Assembly: GCA_009777535.1 (NCBI GenBank)
Contig: WRLP01000008.1
Location: 1-64,000, forward strand
DNA from: Treponema sp.
GTDB lineage: Bacteria; Spirochaetota; Spirochaetia; Treponematales; Breznakiellaceae
Direction: 5' to 3'
DNA length: 64,000 bases
The position numbers and the translations under genes were made by a program. Positions 23,403-33,281 of the stretch are shown one piece after another. The notes under the pieces are model-generated. The model saw only the letters and a program-made list of their open reading frames with translations, did no database searches and was not told the origin of the DNA. Within the stretch, counting starts at the first letter, position 1; each line of letters opens with the position of its first letter.

Positions 23403-25174
23403 TCGGAACAAAAGGATCGGTTGTAGCCGTTAACGGCAATATGGTCAGCGTGCGTTTTGACGGTGCCGTCTCCATGAACGAGGTCGGTTATGTAAGGGTT
23501 GCTGATAAGCTGCTGAAAAGCGAAGTTATCAGGATTCGCGGCGATGTAAGCCAGCTGCAAGTTTTCGAAATCACCAAGGGAATTACCGTTGGTGATGAGG
23601 TAGAATTTTCCGGAGACATGCTGTCGGTAGAGCTTGGGCCCGGTCTTTTGGGACAGGTTTATGACGGCCTGCAAAATCCCCTGCCCCAGCTTGCCGAGGC
23701 GGCGGGTTACTTCCTGGAAAGGGGCGTATATCTTAACCCCTTATCTGATGAAACAATCTGGGAATTTACTCCGGTTGCCAAGGTCGGCGATAAAGTCGAA
23801 AGGGCAGATACCCTGGGCACAGTGCCGGAAGGCGCTTTTACCCACAGGATCATGGTTCCCTTTGGAATGTACGGAAGTTACACGATCTCGTCCATAAGGG
23901 GCGCCGGTCCATGTAAACTTCGTGATACGGTAGCGGAGCTGAAAGATGAAAAGGGTGAAATATTTCCCGTAACTTTATTTTTCCGCTGGCCTGTAAAACG
24001 GGCGATTGACTGCTATGAGGAGCGCATGCGCCCCGAAGAACCGATGGTAACAAGGGTGCGCCTTATCGATACATTCTTCCCTGTTGCCCGCGGCGGCACA
24101 TACTGCATTCCCGGCCCGTTCGGCGCAGGCAAAACAGTATTGCAGCAGATAACAAGCCGTTTCGCCGACGTGGATATTGTAATTGTCGCTGCCTGCGGCG
24201 AACGGGCAGGCGAGGTTGTCGAAACACTGAAGGAGTTCCCCGAACTTGTTGATGAAAGAACCGGACGCTCCCTTATGGAAAGAACGGTCATTATCTGCAA
24301 CACTTCGTCCATGCCTGTTGCCGCCCGCGAAGCGTCGGTATATACGGCAGTAACCCTTGCCGAATATTACAGGCAAATGGGGCTGAATGTTTTATTGCTT
24401 GCCGACTCAACCAGCCGCTGGGCACAGGCCATGCGCGAAATGTCCGGCCGTCTGGAAGAAATCCCCGGCGAGGAAGCATTCCCCGCCTATCTGGAATCCA
24501 CCATTGCCAGCTTCTACGAAAGGGCCGGCATTGTGCGCCTGCGGGACGGCAGCGTCGGCTCCGTTACCATCGGGGGCACGGTCTCTCCGGCGGGCGGCAA
24601 CTTTGAGGAGCCTGTAACACAGGCAACGCTGAAAGTTGTCGGCGCCTTCCACGGCCTTTCCCGCGAGCGCTCCGATGCCCGCAAATTCCCGGCCATTCAC
24701 CCGCTGGACTCATGGTCAAAATACAGGGGCATAATAGACAGCGAAAGAGTGGCCTATGCCCACGGCTTTATGCGCCGGGGCACCGAGGTCGAGCAGATGA
24801 TGAAGGTCGTCGGCGAAGAAGGTACAAGCATCGAGGACTTTGTAATTTATCTGAAGGGCGAACTTATCGACTCGGTGTATTTCCAGCAGAACTCGTTCGA
24901 CGCGGTTGACGCCGCGGTAAAGCCAGAGCGGCAGGAATATACTTTCACAAAACTGCTTGTCATTCTGGCTTCTCAGTTCAGCTTTCCCGATAAAAACGAA
25001 GCCCGCATGTGGTTTAACAAATTAAGGCTTAAGTTCCTGGACTACAATGGTTCCCAGTGGCAGAGCGATCAGTTCAGGGCTTTCGAAAAAGAACTTGAAG
25101 ATGCGGTAAAGAGTCAGTCAAAAGGTCTGGACAAGGCCGCCGAAAAAATTCTGGCGCAGGACGGTAAAAAATGA
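23399..25174 (+). CDS. V-type ATP synthase catalytic subunit A
   Basis: 591 residues, overlapping the DUF2764 stop by 4 nt. Walker A is [14 protein letters not shown], followed by [31 protein letters not shown] and the non-homologous bulge region near 120-200 typical of subunit A. It binds and turns over ATP in the A3B3 head. The start is supported by [20 protein letters not shown], the beta-barrel that opens the family. Confidence 0.95.
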   Translation: MIGTKGSVVAVNGNMVSVRFDGAVSMNEVGYVRVADKLLKSEVIRIRGDVSQLQVFEITKGITVGDEVEFSGDMLSVELGPGLLGQVYDGLQNPLPQLAEAAGYFLERGVYLNPLSDETIWEFTPVAKVGDKVERADTLGTVPEGAFTHRIMVPFGMYGSYTISSIRGAGPCKLRDTVAELKDEKGEIFPVTLFFRWPVKRAIDCYEERMRPEEPMVTRVRLIDTFFPVARGGTYCIPGPFGAGKTVLQQITSRFADVDIVIVAACGERAGEVVETLKEFPELVDERTGRSLMERTVIICNTSSMPVAAREASVYTAVTLAEYYRQMGLNVLLLADSTSRWAQAMREMSGRLEEIPGEEAFPAYLESTIASFYERAGIVRLRDGSVGSVTIGGTVSPAGGNFEEPVTQATLKVVGAFHGLSRERSDARKFPAIHPLDSWSKYRGIIDSERVAYAHGFMRRGTEVEQMMKVVGEEGTSIEDFVIYLKGELIDSVYFQQNSFDAVDAAVKPERQEYTFTKLLVILASQFSFPDKNEARMWFNKLRLKFLDYNGSQWQSDQFRAFEKELEDAVKSQSKGLDKAAEKILAQDGKK

Positions 25175-26469
25175 AAAAGGTATACAGCAAGATTGAATCG
25201 ATAACGGGAAGCGTTATTACCGTCAGGGCCGAAGGAATCCGTTACGGAGACCTTGCCGAGGTAGATACCGTATTCGGTACATCGCTGGCGGAAGTGAACA
25301 GGCTGAATAATGATATCGTATCGCTGCAGGTATTTGCCGGAGGCCGGGGTATTTCCACAGGCGACACGGTTCGCTTTTTGGGGCGCCAGATGCAGGTTCC
25401 CTTTTCAGATAACCTAATGGGGCGTGTTTTTTCCGGCTCCGGCCAGCCACGGGACAAGGGGCCGGCTCTGCACGAAAATATGATCCCAATCGGCGGACCG
25501 TCGGTTAATCCATCCCAGAGAATTATCCCCCGTAAAATGATCCGCACCGGCATACCCATGATCGACCTTTTTAACACCCTGGTCGTTTCCCAAAAACTGC
25601 CGATTTTTTCGGTATCCGGCGAGCCGTACAATCCGCTGCTCGCGCGCGTTGCCCTGCAGGCCGAAGTTGATGTAATCATCCTGGGCGGCATGGGCCTCAA
25701 ATACGACGACTATCTGTTTTTTAAGGATACTCTGGAAAACGGCGGCGCGCTAAGCCGTACGGTAATGTTTATCCATACCGCAAGCGATCCGACGGTTGAA
25801 TGTCTTATGATACCGGATATGTCCATGGCAGTAGCGGAGCAGTTTGCCCTGCAGGGCAAGGACGTGCTGGTGCTTCTTACCGACATGACCAACTTTGCCG
25901 ACGCGATGAAGGAAATATCGATTATTCAGGAGCAGGTTCCGTCTAACCGCGGTTATCCGGGCGATTTGTACAGCCAGCTTGCCAGCCGGTATGAAAAAGC
26001 CGTTGACTTTGAAACAGCCGGTTCCATTACCGTGTTAGGTGTAACGACAATGCCCGGCGACGATGTAACCCACCCCGTGCCGGATAATACCGGTTACATA
26101 ACCGAGGGGCAGTACTATCTGAAAAACGGCCGCATCGAGCCGTTTGGTTCATTGAGCCGCCTTAAGCAGCTTGTCAACGGAAAGACCCGTGATGACCACC
26201 GCGCCCTTATGGACGGTATGATCAAGCTGTATTCCGCCTTTAAGGATACGCTGGAAAAAAAGGCCATGGGCTTTATCATGACCCAGTGGGACGAAAAACT
26301 TTTGAAGTACGGTGAAATGTTCGAAGCCAAGATGATGGATCTTTCGGTTAACATTCCTTTGGAAAGGGCGCTGGATCTGGGCTGGGAAATTCTGGCCGGC
26401 TGTTTTAACCCCGAAGAAACCGGCCTAAGGACAGAGCTGATCAGTAAATTCTGGCCAAAGAAAGATTAG
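25171..26469 (+). CDS. V-type ATP synthase subunit B
   Basis: 432 residues, overlapping the subunit A stop by 4 nt. It opens [20 protein letters not shown] and has [32 protein letters not shown] in place of a Walker A loop, and [20 protein letters not shown]. The absent P-loop is normal for this regulatory, non-catalytic subunit. Immediately followed by subunit D. Confidence 0.94.
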   Translation: MKKVYSKIESITGSVITVRAEGIRYGDLAEVDTVFGTSLAEVNRLNNDIVSLQVFAGGRGISTGDTVRFLGRQMQVPFSDNLMGRVFSGSGQPRDKGPALHENMIPIGGPSVNPSQRIIPRKMIRTGIPMIDLFNTLVVSQKLPIFSVSGEPYNPLLARVALQAEVDVIILGGMGLKYDDYLFFKDTLENGGALSRTVMFIHTASDPTVECLMIPDMSMAVAEQFALQGKDVLVLLTDMTNFADAMKEISIIQEQVPSNRGYPGDLYSQLASRYEKAVDFETAGSITVLGVTTMPGDDVTHPVPDNTGYITEGQYYLKNGRIEPFGSLSRLKQLVNGKTRDDHRALMDGMIKLYSAFKDTLEKKAMGFIMTQWDEKLLKYGEMFEAKMMDLSVNIPLERALDLGWEILAGCFNPEETGLRTELISKFWPKKD

Positions 26470-26479
26470 GATTATCTGA

Positions 26480-27085
26480 ATGGCAAAAATCAAGCTCACC
26501 AAAAACGAGCTTAAAAAACAAAAAGATTCTCTTAAAATGTATCAGCGGTACCTGCCTACCCTTATCCTGAAGAAACAGCAGCTTCAGGGGGAAATACGGA
26601 CAACCGATATCCGGCTGAATGAATTGCTGGAAGATATTGAAAGGCTGAACGAGGCGATTAAAACATGGATTGCTGTCTACGGCGAAGAAGGTGTTTTTAC
26701 CGCGGATATCCTGAAAGTCGCAGGCCTTAATATCAGCTACGGAAACATTGCCGGAGTTTCCATCCCCATTTTTGAAGGCGCCGAATTCGAGACTGCCCCC
26801 TACGACCTGGCGCGCACGCCTGCATGGCTTGATGCCGCCGTCGAAAAAATGAAGGAGGCGCTTCTGCTTGAACTGGAGGCGCGGGTTGTCCGGGAGCAGC
26901 GCAGGCGGCTGGAGCATGAACTTCGCATAACGACCCAGCGTGTTAACCTTTTTGAAAAAATCAAAATCCCCGAGACGAGGGGCAATATCAAAAAAATTCA
27001 GGTCTATCTTGGCGACCAGCAGACATCCGCCGTGGTGCGCGGAAAAATCGCCAAGAGCGGGCTGGAAAAAGCCGCCGCTCTCTGA
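26480..27085 (+). CDS. V-type ATP synthase subunit D
   Basis: 201 residues, 10 nt after subunit B. Long antiparallel helices are visible: LTKNELKKQKDSLKMYQRYL at the start and EARVVREQRRRLEHELRITT, TTQRVNLFEKIKIPETRGNI near the end, the signature of the central rotor shaft. In related operons genes for subunits I and K follow. Here the next gene is on the opposite strand 10 nt after the stop, so the cluster ends with D. Confidence 0.92.
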   Translation: MAKIKLTKNELKKQKDSLKMYQRYLPTLILKKQQLQGEIRTTDIRLNELLEDIERLNEAIKTWIAVYGEEGVFTADILKVAGLNISYGNIAGVSIPIFEGAEFETAPYDLARTPAWLDAAVEKMKEALLLELEARVVREQRRRLEHELRITTQRVNLFEKIKIPETRGNIKKIQVYLGDQQTSAVVRGKIAKSGLEKAAAL

Positions 27086-27094
27086 GCTTCTCCG

Positions 27095-27976
27095 CTAATT
27101 CAGCAGGGCGTTATCCGCCATGTTTTTCCAGCGGGCTCTTAGATTGTAATAAGAGGCGTCTACGGCGCCCTTGGAAATGCCAATAACCTCGGCAATCTGG
27201 CTATTGGTGGCGGTGGGGCGGATCCCGGCCAGCCGTTTCCGCATCAGTTCCAGGCGGGTGCGCGCCTTTTCCAGTTTTTCTTTCATTCTAAGCCTGGCAA
27301 TGTTGTTTTCTGACAAAAAGGTCAGTTTTTTTTCGTAAACCATGCACCGGTAAAACTGGCAGTATACTCTTTCGCGCATATCGCGTAATTCCTGATCACG
27401 CCTTGCCCTTATTATACGAAGTTTGTCTGTCATCTCCTGAAGTTTTTCCCTGGGAACGCCCACCCTGGGTGCGGCCCTGTCCAGAAAATCTTCTGAAACA
27501 TAGCAATAGCATTTAAGAATCAGTATTAAAAGCTGCCTGGGATTTTTGAAATCAACGGATAAATCGTTTTTATCTGTTGATTTTTCCGGTTCAGCCGTCT
27601 CTTCGATTTTTTCGATTATATAATGCGGCTCTTCCTGATGCGTGTACATTTCCGGCACCCGTGCATTCCAGACGGCATATTCGGTTATATTTTTGCTCGC
27701 ACTGCGTACATGGTATTCCTTGGCGGACAGCTTTATCATAGAAGCAATGTATGCATCAAATGACGACCCTGTATTCTTGTAGGAATCCACAGCGCTGCGT
27801 ATGCGCGGGTACAGCCATGAAATAAAATCATTTAATTCATCATCAGTTAAGTTATTCGTGTTGTAACTATGCTTTTTGTCTGCGATGGCCGAATGGATCG
27901 CGCCTTCAAATTCCTGACGTTCAATCTCTCCGTCTGAATAAAGTTTATAAAGCTCATTAAAAGAATTGGATTGCAT
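27095..27976 (-). CDS. Spirochaete protein resembling a sigma-factor, unknown function
   Basis: 293 residues; GAGG precedes the ATG. Residues about 45-95 (ELNDFISWLYPRIRSAVDSY, then SSFDAYIASMIKLSAKEY) resemble sigma-70 region 2 in pattern. Near the C-terminus TNSQIAEVIGISKGAVDASY resembles a region 4 helix-turn-helix. The middle has a charged coiled coil. It may be a divergent sigma factor or a DNA-binding regulator; the similarity is by eye. It converges on the V-ATPase operon. Confidence 0.5.
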   Translation of the reverse strand: MQSNSFNELYKLYSDGEIERQEFEGAIHSAIADKKHSYNTNNLTDDELNDFISWLYPRIRSAVDSYKNTGSSFDAYIASMIKLSAKEYHVRSASKNITEYAVWNARVPEMYTHQEEPHYIIEKIEETAEPEKSTDKNDLSVDFKNPRQLLILILKCYCYVSEDFLDRAAPRVGVPREKLQEMTDKLRIIRARRDQELRDMRERVYCQFYRCMVYEKKLTFLSENNIARLRMKEKLEKARTRLELMRKRLAGIRPTATNSQIAEVIGISKGAVDASYYNLRARWKNMADNALLN

Positions 27977-28299
27977 TGCTTACCTCTGATTCCTGATATC
28001 GGAATGAGGGAAACATTTTTCATTTTTATATCCCGGCAAATGAAAATTGTAATAACGTAATTTTACCGTGTTTTAACCATAATTTTTTAATTAATAATAA
28101 GCGAAAATTATTATTACATATAAAAACCGGGCGGGAAAATATTATTATTTCCTGTCTGCGGCGAATGGCAGGATATTACAGCTAATAGTATGATTATTTA
28201 CAAACTATCAGCATAAATTATTCCTGTCAATTCCCGGCGGGTGGTCTTAAAGATGCTGTTATGCTAAAACTACGGCGCTTGTATTACTGCGGGAAAGTT
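27977..28299. other. AT-rich intergenic region with several dyads
   Basis: No convincing gene. Small inverted repeats include TTTTCATTT and AAATGAAAA (about 28017-28050), AATAATAAGC with TTATTATT (about 28093-28117) and TCCTG with CAGGA (about 28151-28174). This probably carries the promoter of the minus-strand gene ending its leader at 27976. The role of the dyads is not known. Confidence 0.4.
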
Positions 28300-28339
28300 A
28301 AAAAAAAAGCCACCCATCGGGAAAACCCCGGCAGATGGC
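28300..28339 (-). terminator. Rho-independent terminator of the gene at 28367
   Basis: On the minus strand GGCCATCTGCCGGGG-TTTT-CCCGATGGGTGGC forms a 12-13 bp stem with a few G-U pairs, followed by nine U residues (A-run at 28300-28308 on the plus strand). It lies 27 nt after the stop codon. Confidence 0.8.
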
Positions 28340-28366
28340 CTTCTGTTTTCTTGGCTGTGTTCAGCG

Positions 28367-28795
28367 TCAGAATTCCAGTTGAAGGGTTTCTACACCTTCA
28401 AACATGCCCCTTACATCGGCAACAATGGATAAATTACCCCAGGTTTCGTGGCTCTTTACCCTGTGCACATAAAGCCTCACATGGCTGAATTCACCGTCTT
28501 TGTAAAAAACCGACATGCTGGGCCAATTCTTCCCCCTTGGCAGGGTAATAATCTCTGACTTTCCGGCTGAAAGCATGAACCATTCGTTTGGAATGGCAAC
28601 ACGGCCTATCTGATTTACGCCTTTACGGTACAAAACAATGTACCCATAACTTGTTGTGTAAATCTTTTCCACCGGTATATTCACATAGTAGATATCAGTA
28701 TCACTGTATCTATTATCCGAACTGTCCTGGGCAAAAACCGGCAGACAAATCGCCATTCCGATTAAAATAATCAATACAATAACCAGCTTTTTCAT
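28367..28795 (-). CDS. Small exported protein, unknown function
   Basis: 142 residues from ATG 28795, after GGAGG. The signal peptide MKKLVIVLIILIGMAICLPV ends near FAQ, so the product is periplasmic or secreted and not lipidated. The mature part has alternating strands (YYVNIPVEKIYTTSYGYIVL, SHVRLYVHRVKSHETWGNLS) suggesting a beta-sandwich. No family is recognised. It has a strong terminator and probably forms a single-gene unit. Confidence 0.7.
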   Translation of the reverse strand: MKKLVIVLIILIGMAICLPVFAQDSSDNRYSDTDIYYVNIPVEKIYTTSYGYIVLYRKGVNQIGRVAIPNEWFMLSAGKSEIITLPRGKNWPSMSVFYKDGEFSHVRLYVHRVKSHETWGNLSIVADVRGMFEGVETLQLEF

Positions 28796-28885
28796 CTCTA
28801 CCTCCAGCACTGTAAGTGTAATAGACAAAACGGGATTATTCAAGGGTTTTTTTCTCGAAAAAAATCCCGCTTCGTTCGTCAGCGA

Positions 28886-29302
28886 CTACTGCCTTGTAAT
28901 GGTATAGGTTCCGGGAAATTCAGTAGTTTTGTTAAGAGTTATACGGATTGTATCCTCGCCGGTAATGGTTGCCGTACCTACATCTCCGCCAAAATGTGAC
29001 GTTAAAGTAGCCCTGTCGCGATCTCTTACATAGGTTCCTGAATCATTATAATAATTGTCAATCATTACGATCATATTCCACGTTTTGCCTGCGGAATTGA
29101 TAGTGAAATAAACATCAGTGTTATAAGTTCCCCCGTCCACCCTTTTTGTAACATTTGTTTTCCATGTACCGGTTTCATTTACATGCGGAAAATTATCGGT
29201 GATGGGGCCTTCTCCACCCCCGCCGCCGCCGGAAGGACAACCGGTAAGGGCCAGTGAAATAAACATTAGTGTTCCAATCATGAAAACAATTTGCTTTTTC
29301 AT
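28886..29302 (-). CDS. Small lipoprotein with glycine linker
   Basis: 138 residues from ATG 29302, after AGGAGG. The lipobox ISLALTGC is followed by a PSGGGGGGEG spacer, then a compact beta-rich domain (TGTWKTNVTKRVDGGTYNTD ending FPGTYTITRQ), like the small lipocalin-type domains that report on altered compounds. A frame upstream reaches into the rubrerythrin gene and is not used. Function unknown; location is a membrane surface. Confidence 0.7.
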   Translation of the reverse strand: MKKQIVFMIGTLMFISLALTGCPSGGGGGGEGPITDNFPHVNETGTWKTNVTKRVDGGTYNTDVYFTINSAGKTWNMIVMIDNYYNDSGTYVRDRDRATLTSHFGGDVGTATITGEDTIRITLNKTTEFPGTYTITRQ

Positions 29303-29328
29303 ATTACCTCCTGAAAATGTACGGTAGC

Positions 29329-29868
29329 CTAAAAATACCGTTTTAACAAGCCTTTGAATCCGGCGCAATGGCGGGCTTCGTCGCGGGCCATTTCATGCAC
29401 TGTATCATGGATTGCGTCCAGACCCTTTTCCTTGGCGCGTTTGGCAATGTCAGTCTTGCCCGCGCAGGCGCCGTGCTCGGCCTCGACACGCAGTTCCAGG
29501 TTCTTTTTGGTGCTTTCGGTGATTACTTCGCCCAAAAGCTCTGCAAACCTGGCGGCATGCTCCGCTTCTTCGAAGGCATAGCGCTTGTAGGCCTCGGCAA
29601 TTTCAGGATACCCCTCGCGCTCGGCCACCCGGCTCATTGCCAGATACATGCCCACTTCGCAGCATTCGCCGTTAAAATTGGCCTGAAGATCCTTGATGAT
29701 ATCGGCATCCACACCCTTGGCAACGCCGACCACGTGCTCGGCGGCAAACCCGCCGCTTATGTCCTGCTCCTTAAACTTGGCAGGGGGCGCCTTGCAAACA
29801 GGGCATTCCGCCGGCGGCTGATCGCCTGTGTGAACATAACCGCAAACTGTACAAACCCACTTTTTCAT
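29329..29868 (-). CDS. Reverse rubrerythrin-like peroxide-reducing protein
   Basis: 179 residues. An N-terminal rubredoxin knuckle ([16 protein letters not shown] and ECPVCKAPP) precedes a ferritin-like diiron domain with [33 protein letters not shown] and [10 protein letters not shown], each supplying Glu or His ligands. Rubredoxin first is the order of reverse rubrerythrin (NADH peroxidase) known from clostridia; ordinary rubrerythrin has it last. It detoxifies peroxide in anaerobes. AAGGAG precedes the ATG. Confidence 0.87.
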   Translation of the reverse strand: MKKWVCTVCGYVHTGDQPPAECPVCKAPPAKFKEQDISGGFAAEHVVGVAKGVDADIIKDLQANFNGECCEVGMYLAMSRVAEREGYPEIAEAYKRYAFEEAEHAARFAELLGEVITESTKKNLELRVEAEHGACAGKTDIAKRAKEKGLDAIHDTVHEMARDEARHCAGFKGLLKRYF

Positions 29869-29933
29869 AAATACTCTCCTTGAAATTTCCGGCTCTGAGA
29901 GCCTGATTTTGTATTAACAATACATGCTGGAAA

Positions 29934-29942
29934 ATTATAGCA
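29934..29942 (-). promoter_or_regulatory. Extended -10 promoter of the rubrerythrin gene
   Basis: On the minus strand TGC-TATAAT (29942-29934), a TGn extended -10, lies 65 nt before the start codon. The -35 region is weak. The gap between 29869 and 30008 holds nothing else recognisable. Confidence 0.5.
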
Positions 29943-30008
29943 TACATTGTCTATTAAAACAGGTAGGAATTATAGAAAAGGTGCAGGCGCCAAAATGTGC
30001 CGGTTTCT

Positions 30009-30842
30009 TCACCCGAAAGGATTGAAAAACCTGTTTCCCGTGCGGAAGGTAAACCAGATACCGGCGGCAAACAATAAGACGCTGACTGCCAGGGCTGCCC
30101 TGTCGGCCCGGCTGAAGGGCTTGGCCGAGTACCAGGTGCGCTTGTTGTTCTTCCCGAAGCCGCGCAGCTCCATCGCCCTGTTGATCACGTCTATGCGTTC
30201 CAGGGATGAGATGATCAGGGGCAGCAGCAGCGGGACTGTTCTTTTAAGCCGTTTTACAAAGGAAGCCTTGCGGGAAAGCTCAAGCCCGCGCGCCTGCTGG
30301 GACTGGGAAATTGCCTCGTAGTCCCGTTGAATGTCGGGAATGTAGCGCAGTGTCAGGCTTACTGCATATGCCGCCGTGTAGGGAATGCCTATGCGGTTCA
30401 GAGACGCAGCGAATTCGCTCGGATGCGTGGTAACAATTAAAAGTATGGCCGGCGGAATTACGGTAATGTATTTGATAAAAATATTAAATTCGTAGAACAA
30501 CTGTTCTGCGGTTAAGGTAAACCGCCCGGCACCTTCCAAAATAACATTTCTTGTCTTATAGATACTCACGCCTTCTTCGGGGGAAAAAAGATAGATTGCC
30601 GCCAGGTTTAATATAAGAAAAAACGACATAAGTTTGATAATAAAAGAAATATCGGCAAAGCGGATTTTTGAAATGCGGAAAAATACAATCCCCATTATTG
30701 CCAGGGCAATAAGGATGGGTGTTTGAAAGCTGGTCATTGCCAGTACAGACCAAAGAAGGAAGATGATTAGCTTTGTTGCGCCGCAAAGCGAGTGGACAGG
30801 GGAGTGCTCTTCGATGTATGTCAACATTCTTTTGTCAGTCAT
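30009..30842 (-). CDS. ECF transporter transmembrane subunit EcfT
   Basis: 277 residues with several hydrophobic segments. The cytosolic coupling helices carry the two family motifs, SQQARGLEL and RAMELRGFG (Ala-Arg-Gly and Leu-Arg-Gly), which couple to the ATPase. It forms the core of an energy-coupling-factor vitamin or cation importer. The start overlaps the stop of the ATPase gene by 4 nt. Confidence 0.88.
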   Translation of the reverse strand: MTDKRMLTYIEEHSPVHSLCGATKLIIFLLWSVLAMTSFQTPILIALAIMGIVFFRISKIRFADISFIIKLMSFFLILNLAAIYLFSPEEGVSIYKTRNVILEGAGRFTLTAEQLFYEFNIFIKYITVIPPAILLIVTTHPSEFAASLNRIGIPYTAAYAVSLTLRYIPDIQRDYEAISQSQQARGLELSRKASFVKRLKRTVPLLLPLIISSLERIDVINRAMELRGFGKNNKRTWYSAKPFSRADRAALAVSVLLFAAGIWFTFRTGNRFFNPFG

Positions 30843-32608
30843 ACACTCCGCCTTTGTCTGTCGAAAGCGATGTAGCGTCCTACAAATCCGCGCGGGTCTG
30901 CAAGCCCTGCGTTCAGGGCCAGCGAGTAAAGGCTTGTCCGTTTAAGGCTTGCCTTTTCGATAATTCCATCGTCGGTTAGAACTTCAAAAGGCTCCTGGTC
31001 GGCAATGCAAACGCCGTCCGAAAGAACCACCGCCCTGGCGCTGTATTCCAGCATTAGGTGCATATCATGGGTAATTAAAAGAAGAGATAATCCCAGTTCC
31101 TTTTTAAGTGTTAAAAGAAATTCCATAAACTCGGTATAATGCCGGTAGTCCTGCCCTGCCGTCGGCTCGTCCAGGATCATCAGCGAAGGGCGCAGCGCCA
31201 GAATCGATGCTATGGTCAGCCGCTTTTTCTGGCCGTAACTAAGGGCATTCACCGGCCAGTTTCTGAAAGGGTACAGGCCGCAGATTTTAAGAACATCGTG
31301 TACCTTTGTTTTAATGTCTTCTTCCGTAAAATCTCTTGTCCGCAGACCGAATGCAATCTCGTCGTAAATCATCGGAAAAGAAATCATCTGGTTGGGGTTT
31401 TGCATAACATAGCCGATTTTTTCCGCCCTTTCCATAATTGACAATCCGGCGATGTCCTGTCCGTTAAAATAAATTTTCCCCGAATCGGGCTTAACAAAAC
31501 CGCAGATGCATTTTGCAATTGTAGACTTGCCGGAACCGTTCCTGCCGACAAGGGCTGCGCACTCTCCGCCCCCCACCGAAAAGGAAACGCCCTTCAGCAC
31601 CTGCTCACCTTTTTCAGTATAGCGAAAACAAATGTCTTTAACCTCCAGACATTTTTCTCTATTTCCTATTCCCTTTTCCCTTTTCTCTATTCTCTTTTCC
31701 CTTTGTTTATCGTTCCATTCAACAAGCTGTTTGTAATCAACCCGGAGAGTATCAACATGCTGCGGCTCCATGGAAGGCTCAATCTTAATTCCCGAATATT
31801 CAAGGGCGCTCAGGTACAGCGGCTCCCGAATGCCTGTCTTTTTAAGAATATCCGAGGTTAAGAGTTCAGCCGGCGTTTTATCCGCGGTGATTCTGCCGTT
31901 GTCCATTACCACGATGCGATCCACCGGCCGGTGAAGAACATCCTCCAGGCGGTGCTCTACGATCAGAATGGTCTTGCCTGTTTTTTTGTGAAGTTCGTCA
32001 ATCAGCTCTATTGCGTCTTTGCCCGCCGCCGGATCGAGGCTGGCCAGTGGCTCGTCAAAGAGCAGTATCTCCACATCGTCCACAAGAACCCCGGCAAGGG
32101 AAATTCGCTGTTTCTGGCCGCCTGAAAGATCATGCGGGCTCTTGCCCAGGTGCCGCTCCATATCAACTAACGCAGCGGTTTCGGGAACCCGCTGTCGCAT
32201 TTCCCCGGTGGGGACGCAGTCGTTTTCCAGGGCAAAGGCAATGTCCTCTGCAGCACTCAGCCCCACGAACTGGCCGTCGGTATCCTGCAGCACTGTTCCG
32301 GCGATTTTTGATATGTCAAAAATGTCGAAGCCGCCAATATCTTTATCCAACAGGGAAAGACGGCCGGAACTTTCGCCATTAAAAGCATGGGGTATAATTC
32401 CATTGATACAGTGAAGCAGCGTAGACTTACCCGATCCACTTTGTCCGAGAATGAGGATTTTTTCACCTCGTTTTATGGACAGATTAATGTCGATCAGTGT
32501 CGGCTCGGTCTGTGCCTTGTACCGAAATGAAAAGTTCTCGAATAGAATGAGCGGGGAATTGGGACTGGGGAATGGGGATTCGGTTTCCTCGTTTAGATTA
32601 CAAACCAT
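30839..32608 (-). CDS. Fused double EcfA ATPase of an ECF transporter
   Basis: 589 residues holding two ABC ATPase domains. Domain 1 (about 20-250) has ILGQSGSGKSTLL, LSGGQKQRISLAG and ILLFDEPLASLDP; domain 2 (about 325-560) has LVGRNGSGKSTIA, LSYGQKKRLTIAS and LMILDEPTAG. Most ECF systems use separate A and A' proteins. The linker at about 302-319 is Lys/Glu/Arg-rich and is encoded by a GA-rich dispersed repeat. The first 20 residues also come from a G-rich simple tract and may not be native. Confidence 0.9.
   Translation of the reverse strand: MVCNLNEETESPFPSPNSPLILFENFSFRYKAQTEPTLIDINLSIKRGEKILILGQSGSGKSTLLHCINGIIPHAFNGESSGRLSLLDKDIGGFDIFDISKIAGTVLQDTDGQFVGLSAAEDIAFALENDCVPTGEMRQRVPETAALVDMERHLGKSPHDLSGGQKQRISLAGVLVDDVEILLFDEPLASLDPAAGKDAIELIDELHKKTGKTILIVEHRLEDVLHRPVDRIVVMDNGRITADKTPAELLTSDILKKTGIREPLYLSALEYSGIKIEPSMEPQHVDTLRVDYKQLVEWNDKQREKRIEKREKGIGNREKCLEVKDICFRYTEKGEQVLKGVSFSVGGGECAALVGRNGSGKSTIAKCICGFVKPDSGKIYFNGQDIAGLSIMERAEKIGYVMQNPNQMISFPMIYDEIAFGLRTRDFTEEDIKTKVHDVLKICGLYPFRNWPVNALSYGQKKRLTIASILALRPSLMILDEPTAGQDYRHYTEFMEFLLTLKKELGLSLLLITHDMHLMLEYSARAVVLSDGVCIADQEPFEVLTDDGIIEKASLKRTSLYSLALNAGLADPRGFVGRYIAFDRQRRSV
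31651..31708. repeat. GA-rich dispersed tract inside the EcfA gene
   Basis: The plus strand reads as C/T-rich (minus strand GGGAAAAGAGAATAGAG type), the same wording as the intergenic tracts at 925, 2064, 2446, 35349 and 47030. Here it is kept in frame and encodes a charged linker between the two ATPase domains. Confidence 0.65.
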
Positions 32609-32672
32609 TCTCCCTATTCCCTCTTTCCTTTTACTTTTTAATTTTTACTTATTCCCTTTTTACCTATTCCTT
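32604..32672. repeat. GA-rich dispersed tract between ecfS and ecfA
   Basis: The minus strand reads AGGGAATAAGTAAAAATTAA and AAAAGGAAAGAGGGAATAGG through the gap between the S gene and the ATPase gene and into both ends. It supplies an AGGGAG-like sequence just before the ATPase start, so it may double as the ribosome-binding site. Confidence 0.55.
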
Positions 32673-33218
32673 TTTTAGACTTCCGGCTCTTGTTTTGGTC
32701 TTGGAATACGCAAATGCCAGCAGAGAGCCGAGAATCAGGACAACAACAATATTGCTTACGCCGGCTACCAGCCCCTGAAGGTATACCTTATCCGCTGGTT
32801 CTGAATAAATAAGAATGTCAAGGGTTGGTGCAATGCCGCCCCAAACAACAACATTGGCGGCAATTTGTGCGCCGTTAAAAATGAAGCATTGCTTAAGGCC
32901 GAATTCGCCTTCTTCTATTTTGTAGAACTTAAAGAAACAGCCGACAGCGCCGCCGAAAAGAGCCGATGAAATTACCCAGCTCCACCATACGCCCCAGCCC
33001 CAGGTAAGGTCTACCAGTGTATGGCCGATAAGACCGATCAGGAAACCGGCAATGGGGCCGAAAATGGCCGCAAAAATCGACAAGACCGCAATGCCCAGAT
33101 TGATGTTGACATTGGGAATTCCCGTGGGAATGGCGACAAAACGCATCAGCACAAACATAAGCGCCGCGCCAATACCGATGGCTACAACCGTTTTTACAGA
33201 AATCATCTTGTTTTTCAT
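32664..33218 (-). CDS. ECF transporter substrate-binding protein (UPF0397-like S component)
   Basis: 184 residues with about five or six membrane helices. MISVKTVVAIGIGAALMFVL, FAAIFGPIAGFLIGLIGHTL and WWSWVISSALFGGAVGC match the UPF0397/COG4720 S-component pattern, some members of which are annotated as riboflavin transporters. Substrate assignment is therefore tentative. AGGAG precedes the ATG. It is first in the minus-strand operon S, A-A', T. No riboswitch was recognised upstream. Confidence 0.85.
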   Translation of the reverse strand: MKNKMISVKTVVAIGIGAALMFVLMRFVAIPTGIPNVNINLGIAVLSIFAAIFGPIAGFLIGLIGHTLVDLTWGWGVWWSWVISSALFGGAVGCFFKFYKIEEGEFGLKQCFIFNGAQIAANVVVWGGIAPTLDILIYSEPADKVYLQGLVAGVSNIVVVLILGSLLAFAYSKTKTRAGSLKKE

Positions 33219-33281
33219 GTTATCTCCTTTACTTTAAAATAACATAAGCGGCGGATTGTGTCCATGTGAGCCCGGCGGCGT

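Noticed and set aside
28261-28488. A 75-codon plus-strand frame
   Set aside because: It overlaps the terminator and 3' end of the exported-protein gene on the other strand.
28847-28869. A GGGTTTTTTTC/AAAAAAATCCC hairpin as terminator of the lipoprotein gene
   Set aside because: The stem is mostly A-T and no U-run follows on the minus strand, so function cannot be supported.
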